From: Clostridium_AI sp002297865
Lineage (GTDB): Bacteria; Bacillota; Clostridia; Lachnospirales; Lachnospiraceae
Length of the DNA: 11,679 nucleotides
Assembly: GCA_937903005.1 (NCBI GenBank)
Contig: CALFNR010000034.1
Span: 1-11,679, forward strand
Reading direction: 5' to 3'
Shown here: piece after piece, positions 1 to 6,952 of the stretch
How the letters are laid out: each line of letters opens with the position of its first letter
Position numbering within the stretch: position 1 is the stretch's first letter
Position numbers and translations under genes: made by a program
The notes under the pieces: generated by a model
The model's database searches: none
Told to the model about the DNA's origin: nothing
Seen by the model: only the letters and a program-made list of their open reading frames with translations

Positions 1-217
1 CATCTCCATAAGAATAATCATTTCCCTGTGTAAATAACGACCAGTCATCCTTAGCAATCTGGAATGCAACCTGACCATTCACCGTATGATTAATCTCATA
101 CGTACCTCTAAAACTAACCTCCAGATAAATATCCGCCTTATCCTTCGCATTTCCCATCTTAACAATAGCACCTTTTACAACATCCGCAATATTCACATAA
201 TAAGAAGCCACTGAGTT
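1..217 (-). pseudogene. CBM3 carbohydrate-binding module fragment, truncated at its N-terminal side and running off the left edge
   Basis: The minus strand is open from 217 to the window edge and translates to a recognisable C-terminal half of a family 3 (cellulose-binding) module. Visible blocks are GAIVKMGNAKDKADIYLEVSF, then VAFQIAKDDWSLFTQGNDYS; CBM3 modules have VKM..ADTYLEISF and RFAKNDWSNYTQSNDYS in the same order. An in-frame TGA at 218-220 lies only about six codons before the first recognisable CBM3 residues, so the first half of the module is missing and there is no start codon. In the family this module sits in secreted cellulases or scaffoldins. Here it is probably the tail of a broken secreted glycoside hydrolase. 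What follows left of position 1 is unseen. Confidence 0.7.
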
Positions 218-372
218 TCATTGTCTGCCTTTCTCGCGGAGACATCTAGCACATATGTTGTTCCACCTGCTAGCCAGGAATAAATCTTGTAGTATCCATT
301 TGTGCAAGCTGCTACAATTAGATTGCATAAAATGTACGTAAATAAGCAGAATAGGTGCGATGTTCTACGAAA
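193..372 (-). pseudogene. Ricin-type (beta-trefoil) lectin-like remnant
   Basis: A second minus-strand frame, overlapping the CBM3 fragment by about 25 bases, is open from a TAA at 373-375 to a TGA at 193-195. Its middle reads NGYYKIYSWLAGGTTYVLDV and is followed by SARKADNETQWLL. This resembles the start of ricin B-type repeats, which typically read GxYxI..., then LDVxGG, then NGxxxQLW. There is no start codon, no ribosome binding site and too little length for a complete trefoil. It is most simply a decayed piece of a secreted carbohydrate-active protein joined out of frame to the CBM3 piece. The ricin assignment is by eye and moderate; that the stretch is not an intact gene is much surer. 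Confidence 0.45.
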
Positions 373-396
373 TTAGGTTGATTCAAATACCCACAA

Positions 397-443
397 AAGG
401 GACTATAAAATCGATACCACCGTAAAAGATTCTATAGCCCCTT
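397..443 (-). terminator. Rho-independent terminator of the transaldolase gene
   Basis: An inverted repeat of 16 bases per arm (428-443 and 397-412) with a 15-base loop starts 33 bases after the tal stop codon. On the minus-strand RNA every position pairs, two of them as G-U wobbles at 438/402 and 432/408. On the plus strand those two would be mismatches, so the structure points to minus-strand transcription. The 3' arm ends in CCC followed by UUUU. Confidence 0.8.
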
Positions 444-476
444 CTTACTCTCTAAATCCAGTTTTCTTAACCCTAA

Positions 477-1130
477 CTATTCCCCAAACACAGCCTTATA
501 ATCCGCCTGAAACTTTTCAATTCCCTGGTCAGTCAAAGGATGTTTCGTCATCTGCTCGATTACCTTATATGGTACTGTTGCAATATCTGCTCCTGCTAAT
601 GCACAATCTGTTACATGAATTGGATTACGGATAGACGCAGCAATAATTTCAGTTGACAAACCATAGTTTTCAAAAATCTGTACAATGGTTTCAATTAAAT
701 CAATTCCTGGTTGACTGATATCATCTAATCTGCCAAGGAATGGTGATACATATGTAGCGCCTGCTCTTGCAGCAAGTAGTGCTTGGTTTGCACTAAAGAT
801 TAAGGTTACATTTGTTTTAACACCTTCGCTTGCAAGTACTTTAACAGCTTTTAAACCTTCTGCAGTCATAGGAATCTTAACAATCATGTTTGGATGGATT
901 GCAGCGATTTCACGACCTTCTTTAATCATACCTTCTGCATCCAGTGTTGTAGCTTTAACTTCTCCACTAATTGGTCCATCAACGATAGATGCGATTTCTT
1001 TGATTACTTCGTTAAAGTCTCTTCCTTCTTTGGCAATTAAAGATGGGTTAGTTGTTACTCCACAGATAACTCCCATATCATTTGCTTTCTTAATTTCCTC
1101 TACATTAGCAGTATCAATAAAAAATTTCAT
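477..1130 (-). CDS. tal: Transaldolase, small (TalC/FSA-like) class
   Basis: A 217-residue single-domain (beta/alpha)8 class I aldolase of the small transaldolase/fructose-6-phosphate aldolase subfamily. It acts in the cytoplasm in the non-oxidative pentose phosphate pathway, moving a dihydroxyacetone unit between sedoheptulose-7-phosphate and glyceraldehyde-3-phosphate. Visible motifs are FIDTAN at the N-terminus, GVTTNPSL (24-31), the Schiff-base lysine K85 in IVKIPMT, NVTLIFSANQALLAA (107-121), YVSPFLGRLDD (127-137) and the C-terminal TKHPLTDQGIEKF. Glu57 (SGEV) and Phe131 stand where E. coli FsaA has Gln59 and Tyr131, which favours true transaldolase over fructose-6-phosphate aldolase. 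The ATG follows AGAGGGAG (1137-1144) at 6 bases. Length is normal. It has its own promoter and terminator, so it is probably transcribed alone. Confidence 0.93.
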   Translation of the reverse strand: MKFFIDTANVEEIKKANDMGVICGVTTNPSLIAKEGRDFNEVIKEIASIVDGPISGEVKATTLDAEGMIKEGREIAAIHPNMIVKIPMTAEGLKAVKVLASEGVKTNVTLIFSANQALLAARAGATYVSPFLGRLDDISQPGIDLIETIVQIFENYGLSTEIIAASIRNPIHVTDCALAGADIATVPYKVIEQMTKHPLTDQGIEKFQADYKAVFGE

Positions 1131-1153
1131 GTATAGCTCCCTCTTTCTTAGAA

Positions 1154-1203
1154 GTTCGTGTCTTATTTACTCCTCGTATCATAGTAAACGAAAAGACACG
1201 AAC
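1154..1203 (-). other. Inverted repeat in the tal leader, possible RNA hairpin
   Basis: GTTCGTGTCTT (1154-1164) and AAGACACGAAC (1193-1203) are perfect 11-base complements. A further five pairs (1166-1170 with 1184-1188) form across an asymmetric bulge. The structure lies between the predicted tal transcription start and its ribosome binding site, ending about 10 bases before the latter. No U-tract follows it, so it does not look like a terminator. It may stabilise the mRNA or be bound by a regulator as DNA or RNA. Confidence 0.6.
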
Positions 1204-1243
1204 GTTTATTAATAAAATTTATATACTATTCGTAACATGTTTC

Positions 1244-1272
1244 ATTTTAAAGCTACATATCCCTTGTGTCAA
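1244..1272 (-). promoter_or_regulatory. Housekeeping-type promoter of tal
   Basis: Read on the minus strand, TTGACA (1267-1272) and TAAAAT (1244-1249) are separated by exactly 17 bases, a perfect -35 box and a five-of-six -10 box. Transcription would start near 1237 and give a leader of a little over 100 bases before the tal ATG, containing the 1154-1203 inverted repeat. Confidence 0.75.
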
Positions 1273-1275
1273 ATC

Positions 1276-1319
1276 AATTATTGCTTACTTTCTATACACC
1301 TTACACTGAATTATTGCTT
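1276..1319. repeat. Pair of 11-bp direct repeats just upstream of the tal promoter
   Basis: AATTATTGCTT occurs at 1276-1286 and again at 1309-1319, a centre-to-centre distance of 33 bases (about three helical turns). The nearer copy starts 4 bases upstream of the -35 box of tal. The layout is what an activator site could look like, but no regulator can be named. Confidence 0.45.
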
Positions 1320-1338
1320 TTTCTCATCTGCTCATCCC

Positions 1339-1367
1339 GAAGCTTAAGTGATGACCTAGAAAGCTTC
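1339..1367. repeat. Short inverted repeat between the ABC ATPase gene and tal
   Basis: GAAGCTT (1339-1345) and AAGCTTC (1361-1367) are perfect 7-base complements with a 15-base loop. It is the only stem I see downstream of the ATPase gene. It has no U-tract on either strand, so I do not call it a terminator. The rest of the gap 1131-1447 holds the tal promoter region described separately. Confidence 0.35.
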
Positions 1368-1447
1368 ATCCGCCTGCTATAATCTGCTGGCGTTGTTATT
1401 CAGCCACTGTTGAAATAATCGATAGGAATACCACGGAGAATACTCTT

Positions 1448-3175
1448 CTACTGGTAAATTTTCTCGATATTTTTTGCGTTCTCATTTTTACCTTTCACAT
1501 ATCGATTGATACAGCCACAGATTTCACATTTTCGTGGAACAGCCAGATCCGTTCCTCCGCTACCTTTCAGTGTAGCATAAATGCCTTTTTGTTCTAACGA
1601 TTTCATTACCTCATCTGCTATCTTATCAACAGACACTTCTTTACCTGCATACTGTTCCTGCAGGTAATCCAGTATTTTTGCGATTCCAGTCATTTGCACT
1701 CCGTCTGCAATCTGCTCTAAATAGCGCAGGTCTACATTTTCCTTATTGATCATGAAACCATCTCTACCCATTGTCTTAATCTTACTGCCTCTGTCATCTC
1801 GTCCTCGCTTTTTAGAAAAAGAAATGGTTCTTTCCTTCTTCGTCCAATCCATCTTTGCTTCACAGTCAAAGTTAAGCGGAAACCTATCTGCTGCCTTTTT
1901 CGCCTGCTCGGTTATCTCGTAGGGCTCATATTCATCCATCTGAATGATGGTATCGGCAACATGGAAAAATGCGCCACAGCTTCCTGCTACCAATATGGTT
2001 GAGATTCCCGCCTCTAAGTAAAGCCCACGTACCCTCCTAATAAATGGCACAATTGGTTCTTTTCCTTCTGCAACCACCATTTCCATTAATTCGTCTCGAA
2101 TCATAAAGTTGGCTGCACTGGTGTCTTCGTCTAACAATAGCAAGTTCGCTCCTGCCTCCATTGCCTCTACTACATTTGCCGCTTGAGAAGTAGATCCACT
2201 AGCATCCAAAGTGGAAAAGGAAGCCGTATCCTTTGAATTTGGCAAATTGCGGATAAACAGACTAATATCTGTGTTGCAGATACTTCTGCCATCTTCCGAA
2301 CGGATTTTAAATGCAGTATCATCGGTTACCACGTACTCCCTTCCATCCCCAGGAATATGAGAATACACCGCCCATTGTAATGCCTGCAATAATGTAGACT
2401 TACCATGATATCCTCCACCTACAATAAGGGTAATCCCTTCTCGAATTGCCATTCCAGTTACCTCTCCACGGTGTGGAAGTTTCCAGGTTACTTCCATAGA
2501 TTTTGGAGACTGAAAAGGAATTGCTCCTTTCATTGGACGTTGGGAAACGCCGCTTTCTCTTGGCAGAATCGAACCATTAGCTACAAATGCTACAATCCCT
2601 TCCTTTTTCATCTGGCTTCTGATAAATGCCTGATCATCTGCTAATTCAACGGCAATTTTTAGCCTGCCAGCATCCACATTTTGATACAAACAAGTCTCTT
2701 CCACGCATTTTGGAAGGAACTGAAATAATATTTTCTCAAGTTCTCTTGCATTAATGCTTCTTCCGTTAGCAGGAAACCCAACTGCAAAATGTACCTCCAC
2801 GTCACCATTTTTTTCATTGACATGACAGGCACTTCGTTCTAGTACTTCTTGTCCACAAGCACAAACTGCAATTAATCCGCTTTTTCCAGAACCACTGGCC
2901 TTAAAATTATATTTTTCTATTTCCTTATGAAATAATCTAAGTATATGATCCTCAAGTGCAATACGACGATGTTTCTTTTCATAAAATGTTGATGGAAATC
3001 CTGCTCTTGCTCCTAATATTTTAACCGACACTCTAGATGGTGCCGCAAACGGATCACCTTGTACATGATCTATATTAAGCTGATAGTTTCCAAACTGATA
3101 GCTGCCCCTTAAACTTTTATAAGCCGGATACCCCTTATGATCTATAGATTGTAATAATGTTCCTAATCGCTTCAT
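1448..3175 (-). CDS. ABC-class P-loop ATPase (PF09818/COG3044 type), stand-alone
   Basis: About 575 residues of a soluble protein resembling the 'predicted ATPase of the ABC class' family. From the ATG start: an N-terminal family domain (about 1-235), Walker A GGGYHGKSTLL (253-263), a signature-like SGSTSQAANVVEA (326-338), Walker B LLLLDEDTSAANFM (345-358) and a C-terminal helical region ending near PRKCEICGCINRY. No transmembrane segments are seen. In this family the ATPase works without a permease; a trypanosome relative, MRB1590, binds RNA, but the bacterial role is unknown. The start is the ATG at 3175, 8 bases after GGAGG (3184-3188). A TTG further upstream at 3190 would overlap that ribosome binding site and is unlikely. 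Cysteines at 550, 553 and 555 form CxxCxC in the C-terminal motif, where I recall non-cysteine residues as usual. Function is not predictable beyond ATP-dependent remodelling or binding. Confidence 0.88.
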   Translation of the reverse strand: MKRLGTLLQSIDHKGYPAYKSLRGSYQFGNYQLNIDHVQGDPFAAPSRVSVKILGARAGFPSTFYEKKHRRIALEDHILRLFHKEIEKYNFKASGSGKSGLIAVCACGQEVLERSACHVNEKNGDVEVHFAVGFPANGRSINARELEKILFQFLPKCVEETCLYQNVDAGRLKIAVELADDQAFIRSQMKKEGIVAFVANGSILPRESGVSQRPMKGAIPFQSPKSMEVTWKLPHRGEVTGMAIREGITLIVGGGYHGKSTLLQALQWAVYSHIPGDGREYVVTDDTAFKIRSEDGRSICNTDISLFIRNLPNSKDTASFSTLDASGSTSQAANVVEAMEAGANLLLLDEDTSAANFMIRDELMEMVVAEGKEPIVPFIRRVRGLYLEAGISTILVAGSCGAFFHVADTIIQMDEYEPYEITEQAKKAADRFPLNFDCEAKMDWTKKERTISFSKKRGRDDRGSKIKTMGRDGFMINKENVDLRYLEQIADGVQMTGIAKILDYLQEQYAGKEVSVDKIADEVMKSLEQKGIYATLKGSGGTDLAVPRKCEICGCINRYVKGKNENAKNIEKIYQ

Positions 3176-3311
3176 GTATTTTTCCTCCAAATGCTATTCC
3201 TTACCATTATTCTTACGCGTTTCTTCATGAAATGCAACAAATTTTTTTCAACTAATAGCTGGGATTTAATCATTTCTTCATATCATGAAGCAGAATAGTT
3301 CTATTTGCCTA

Positions 3312-3350
3312 AAAGTGGTGACGCTCTATGTTCTAGTGCGACACCACTTT
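3312..3350 (-). terminator. Terminator of the sigma/MBOAT/DHHW gene cluster
   Basis: The arms 3338-3350 and 3312-3324 form a 13-base stem with one U-U mismatch and a 13-base loop on the minus-strand RNA. It begins 3 bases after the stop codon of the DHHW gene and ends in ACCACUUUU. The U-run is short, so termination may be incomplete, but the stem is long and well placed at the end of a five-gene run. Confidence 0.65.
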
Positions 3351-3353
3351 CTA

Positions 3354-4448
3354 TCACCCCAACGTATAACTATCATTTAACAGCAACGTACTATACAAAA
3401 ACAATACATCCTGTTTATCAAACTTTACATAGTCCCCAACCATACTACTCTTCATATATCTTATATCAACCAGTGTAACCTTCGCATAATCCTCAACTAG
3501 TAACGGAACAATACTGCTGCCAAAAGAATCTCGAAACACAATTAATTCCTTATCCGTCGCAGCATTAGGATTTTCAACTGTTATAAGTGGCGTAGCCCCA
3601 GACAAGAACATATCATACGGGTCTTTCCCATTCACCTTTTCTAGATTATAAATGCCTCTATCAGACTCATTTTCAATATTTTTCACTATACAGGACTTTA
3701 ACACATCATTCGTCAGATAACTAAGCCTATCCGGCTTCACAGCATAAGCAGATTGCCCTGCATACACTCCATCGAATGAATCACTTGCCTGAACCAGTTC
3801 ATAACTAGACTTCTTATTCCCAATACCCATTCCGCTTTTCAAAATATCTGCTACATCTTGCAGATTCTCCTGCTTCCAATGTGTATCCGTCTTATAGTAA
3901 TCCTCAATGGATAACTCCTTCGTAATATCAATATACTTAGCATAAGGCATTCCATTTCTAACCAGCTCAAATAATACCTCATAATCCATACTTGGATACC
4001 CATTTTTCTCTGCAAGGAAATACCCTTTATCTGGAACTACAGATGCGTAGATATTCTGTTTATCTGAATCCAAATAGGCATCATACAAATACTGCATTTT
4101 TTTGAGGGCATTGGATACGGATTTTTCTTTTAACGGAAAATCAAGCTTAGCTACATAATCGCCGACCATGTAATAACCGTTATTATCCTTTTGATGGAAC
4201 AAGTAACGAGCTGTTCCTGCTTTTAGCTTTCTAAGAGAATCCCGAAAAGGAAACTGATCTAGAGCATAACTTTCAAACTTAGCCATAAAACTTCCATCTA
4301 ATATCGTATCAACAGAAAGTGTTGGAAACTGCGCTAGTTTTCGACGTTCACTTTCGGAACTCTCCTTTGCTGGAAGGAATACGCATCCAAGGGTGAGTGC
4401 TGCCCATACTATTGCAATTCCAATCATTCTTTTTCTATATGATTTCAT
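3354..4448 (-). CDS. DHHW/AlgJ-AlgX-like SGNH protein, extracellular polymer O-acylation partner of the MBOAT
   Basis: A 364-residue protein with a short cytoplasmic N-terminus, one membrane segment or uncleaved signal (about 8-25) and an extracellular SGNH-hydrolase-like domain. Family landmarks are FPFRDSLRKLK (66-76), the DTHW motif at 188-191 (KTDTHWKQ) and FRDSFGSS at 305-312. By analogy with AlgX/AlgJ, Asp188, His190 and Ser308 would form the catalytic triad that takes an acyl group and places it on a polysaccharide. The start is the ATG at 4448, preceded at 7 bases by AGAGGTGG (4456-4463), which overlaps the stop codon of the upstream MBOAT gene. This implies translational coupling. 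A longer reading back to 4499 lacks a ribosome binding site and would overlap the MBOAT gene more. It is the last gene of the cluster. The polymer is unknown, and hydrolysis rather than transfer cannot be excluded. Confidence 0.87.
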   Translation of the reverse strand: MKSYRKRMIGIAIVWAALTLGCVFLPAKESSESERRKLAQFPTLSVDTILDGSFMAKFESYALDQFPFRDSLRKLKAGTARYLFHQKDNNGYYMVGDYVAKLDFPLKEKSVSNALKKMQYLYDAYLDSDKQNIYASVVPDKGYFLAEKNGYPSMDYEVLFELVRNGMPYAKYIDITKELSIEDYYKTDTHWKQENLQDVADILKSGMGIGNKKSSYELVQASDSFDGVYAGQSAYAVKPDRLSYLTNDVLKSCIVKNIENESDRGIYNLEKVNGKDPYDMFLSGATPLITVENPNAATDKELIVFRDSFGSSIVPLLVEDYAKVTLVDIRYMKSSMVGDYVKFDKQDVLFLYSTLLLNDSYTLG

Positions 4449-4461
4449 CCGTACACCACCT

Positions 4462-5865
4462 CTAGAATCGGAAATATAAAAATGGATTAAAAGAACCATC
4501 TATTAACTGTGCCGTCACCAGAATCAAGAATGCACAGATTACTACTGGTTCTAACACCTGAAAGGCGGAACAAACCCTTTTATCTTCTGCTACTTTGTTT
4601 ATTGCTATCTTAGGCAGTGGCGTACTACCAATCACTCCGAAGCAAAGAAGCACTCCAAAACTTCTTATATAATAAAGAGTTATATCATTCCATCCTGTTG
4701 AAACTCCAACTCCAAACATACCTTTTATCAAATCCATGACAGTAGATAAATCTGTATTTTGGAACAGCACAAATCCCATTGTTACTGCAAATAGTACATA
4801 GACATGTCCCACTACAGAAGGCATACGTTCTATTACTTTTGATAACCCTAGTTTTTCTAACACAAGCAGTACTGCATATAAAAGTCCCCATAACACAAAG
4901 TTCCAGGACGCACCGTGCCATAAACCAGTAAGCATCCACACCACAAAAATGTTGAAAAACCAGCGGCCTTTTGATACACGGTTTCCTCCTAACGGAATGT
5001 ATACATAGTCACGGAACCATCCACCAAGTGACATGTGCCATCTTCTCCAGAACTCCGTAATACTTTTTGAAATATAAGGATACTCAAAGTTCTCCATAAA
5101 GGTAAAACCAAACATTCTTCCTAACCCAATTGCCATATCACTATAGCCAGAGAAGTCAAAGTAAATCTGTAGGGTATATGCAATTGCATTGATCCAGTAG
5201 AACAGAATTGTTTTGTCTGCTGTATTCGCGAACCGATCACATAGTACTGCAAATTGATTGGCTAACAAGACCTTTTTGGAAAGCCCCATAACAAAACGCC
5301 TTGCACCAAGGTATAAATTTTCTGAAGTACTCTGCCTCTTATCAAGCTGTCCTTCGATATCCTGATATCTTACAATCGGGCCTGCTATGAGCTGCGGAAA
5401 ACAGGATACATAAGTTGCAAACTTTAGAAAACTTCGCTGAGGCTCTACGGTGCCTCTGTAAACATCAATGGTATAACTTAATATCTGAAAGGTGTAGAAG
5501 CTGATTCCAATTGGAAGAGCCAGATTTAGAATCGAAATGGAAAGACCAGTTACGGCATTGACATTTTGAATAAAAAAATCTGCGTATTTAAAATAGCCTA
5601 ATAAAGAAAGGCTTGTTACACAGGATAATCCTAACCACACTTTTGCTTGCCTGCGTTCCTTACTCTTACCTATCATATACCCGTAGAAATATCCCAGGGC
5701 AATGGATATGAGCATAAGCACCACATATCTAGGCTCTCCCCATGCATAAAAGAACAGACTTGCCAAAAAAAGCACTCCGTTCTTAAACTTCATGGGTACA
5801 AGTAAATAACACACTAAAACTATGGGCAAATAATAATACAAAAATGGAATACTTGAAAAAATCAT
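4462..5865 (-). CDS. MBOAT-family membrane O-acyltransferase, AlgI-like
   Basis: A 467-residue polytopic membrane protein of normal AlgI/DltB/PatA-type length with roughly ten hydrophobic segments. It starts MIFSSIPFLYYYLP. Diagnostic blocks are ALPIGISFYTFQ (116-127), CFPQLIAGPIVRY (155-167), IYFDFSGYSDMAIGLGR (234-250), EFWRRWHMSLGGWFRDYVYI (271-290) and GLWHGASWNF (314-323). Its His317 is the conserved MBOAT histidine. The expected role is to take an acyl group, usually acetyl from acetyl-CoA, inside the cell and pass it across the membrane to a secreted partner, here most likely the adjacent DHHW protein. The ATG lies 4 bases after AGGA, which overlaps the stop of the upstream lipoprotein gene. 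Alginate itself is not implied; relatives act on many exopolysaccharides and wall polymers. Confidence 0.93.
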   Translation of the reverse strand: MIFSSIPFLYYYLPIVLVCYLLVPMKFKNGVLFLASLFFYAWGEPRYVVLMLISIALGYFYGYMIGKSKERRQAKVWLGLSCVTSLSLLGYFKYADFFIQNVNAVTGLSISILNLALPIGISFYTFQILSYTIDVYRGTVEPQRSFLKFATYVSCFPQLIAGPIVRYQDIEGQLDKRQSTSENLYLGARRFVMGLSKKVLLANQFAVLCDRFANTADKTILFYWINAIAYTLQIYFDFSGYSDMAIGLGRMFGFTFMENFEYPYISKSITEFWRRWHMSLGGWFRDYVYIPLGGNRVSKGRWFFNIFVVWMLTGLWHGASWNFVLWGLLYAVLLVLEKLGLSKVIERMPSVVGHVYVLFAVTMGFVLFQNTDLSTVMDLIKGMFGVGVSTGWNDITLYYIRSFGVLLCFGVIGSTPLPKIAINKVAEDKRVCSAFQVLEPVVICAFLILVTAQLIDGSFNPFLYFRF

Positions 5866-5871
5866 TGGTTC

Positions 5872-6387
5872 CTATAATTCAAATGATAGTGTTCCACCGC
5901 ATACCGTTTTAAATGCTTGGATCATATCTTTTGATAGTGTGGAATCTAAATCAGAAGATACCATGATAAACATAACTACATCGCCATATCCTACTGCTGC
6001 TATATCATCTGCTTCCACACAAACCCATTTTCTTGGATTAATACCAGCTTTCATTGCTTCTGCAACTTCTTTGGCATCTTTTGCATCTTTTACTCTTACC
6101 ATTACGAGAGAGTATGCTTGAGAGCTCATCATTGGCTCAGATACAGATACTTCGCTGATTTTATTTGCACTATCAAGGCCAGTAAACGCTTTAAATGCGT
6201 CTGCATCATTTAAATCAGCTTCTACTGTTTCGAAGTAAAATTCTGGTTTATGTTGTTCGTAAACTTTTTCAATAATTTCACTTGTAGTTCCTTCTAAATT
6301 TTTAACGCTCTCTGTCTTTGCGCCACATGCTGTTAATGTTGCAATCATAACTACTGCTAATGCAGCTGAAAGTAATTTTCTCATCAT
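5872..6387 (-). CDS. Lipoprotein with a DUF4358-type domain
   Basis: A 171-residue exported protein. The N-terminus has MMRKLL, a hydrophobic stretch and the lipobox LTAC with Cys21, so the mature protein should be lipid-anchored on the outer face of the membrane. The remaining 150 residues look like DUF4358, a domain of unknown function common in Clostridia (about 30-170, with YSLVMVRVKDAKDAKEVAEA in the middle). The gene starts inside the stop of the anti-sigma gene as ATGATGA, a typical coupling overlap. The ribosome binding site AAAGGA (6400-6405) is rather far (12 bases) from the first ATG. It ends 6 bases before the MBOAT gene. It could be a sensor, a binding protein or an accessory of the acylation machinery. 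None of these is proven. Confidence 0.82.
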   Translation of the reverse strand: MMRKLLSAALAVVMIATLTACGAKTESVKNLEGTTSEIIEKVYEQHKPEFYFETVEADLNDADAFKAFTGLDSANKISEVSVSEPMMSSQAYSLVMVRVKDAKDAKEVAEAMKAGINPRKWVCVEADDIAAVGYGDVVMFIMVSSDLDSTLSKDMIQAFKTVCGGTLSFEL

Positions 6388-6944
6388 AATTTTTCTGTTT
6401 CCTTTAGTTTAATATAGTATTGTTTTGAGGTTTTATCTTGATACATCTCATAACTTTGTTTCGTTTTCTTAGTTGTAACAGTCAGTACTGCCTGCTTTGC
6501 ATCCTCTACAACCCAATTCACCTTTGTCTTTGCTTTTATCTGTACTGCTTCGTCTTTTTCAGCCAAGGCTTCTTCTCCTTCCGATAATTGCAAATAACCT
6601 TCTGTAACTTGAAAGGTTGCCTGTTCTTTCACTTCTAGGGGAATTGTAATGCTCTGATGCATTCTTGCTAACGCAATTCCTTCATTGTTCTCATGAAGCA
6701 ATACAGGATTCGCTCCAATCTGTTTTCCTTCTAAGAAAATACCATTTAATGGCTGATTACGCATCATCGTCACAGAAACACCTGCTACCAGTACCAGACA
6801 AGCAGCCACACTTACAGCTGCTCTTAAGATTTTAACTTTTGTCTTGTCCCTTTCTTTGGATACATCTAATTGAAGCACCCTGTCTCTAAGACCTTCCGGA
6901 GCTTTTATACGACGATATGCTTCTAGGCTCTTTTTATCGATCAT
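6384..6944 (-). CDS. Putative membrane-anchored anti-sigma factor
   Basis: A 186-residue protein with a short cytoplasmic region (1-37, with RRIKAPEGLRDRVL), one transmembrane helix (about 38-60) and a 125-residue outer domain rich in beta-prone sequence. It directly follows an ECF-type sigma gene, the usual position for the partner that holds the sigma factor at the membrane. No zinc-binding HxxxCxxC anti-sigma motif is present, so the assignment rests on topology, N-terminal style and neighbourhood. The start at 6944 was chosen because AGGTGAT (6952-6958), an excellent ribosome binding site that overlaps the sigma stop codon, sits 7 bases upstream. Earlier starts (ATG at 6953, GTG at 6956) would lie on top of that site. 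The outer domain matches no carbohydrate-binding module I recognise. Confidence 0.72.
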   Translation of the reverse strand: MIDKKSLEAYRRIKAPEGLRDRVLQLDVSKERDKTKVKILRAAVSVAACLVLVAGVSVTMMRNQPLNGIFLEGKQIGANPVLLHENNEGIALARMHQSITIPLEVKEQATFQVTEGYLQLSEGEEALAEKDEAVQIKAKTKVNWVVEDAKQAVLTVTTKKTKQSYEMYQDKTSKQYYIKLKETEKL

Positions 6945-6952
6945 TTGCCACA

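Noticed and set aside
886..1212. Plus-strand open frame of about 108 codons over the transaldolase gene
   Set aside because: It is antisense to a well-conserved gene, has no ribosome binding site and encodes no recognisable protein.
1399..1486. A 28-codon minus-strand frame with a hydrophobic middle (ATG near 1485) at the end of the ABC ATPase gene
   Set aside because: The upstream AAAGG is weak, the frame overlaps the ATPase end, and such short frames are expected by chance.
6384..6944. The anti-sigma protein as an RsgI-like carbohydrate sensor paired with a SigI-type sigma factor, as in cellulosome-producing clostridia
   Set aside because: The sigma protein has ECF-type regions 2 and 4, not SigI features, and the outer domain of the partner shows no recognisable carbohydrate-binding module.
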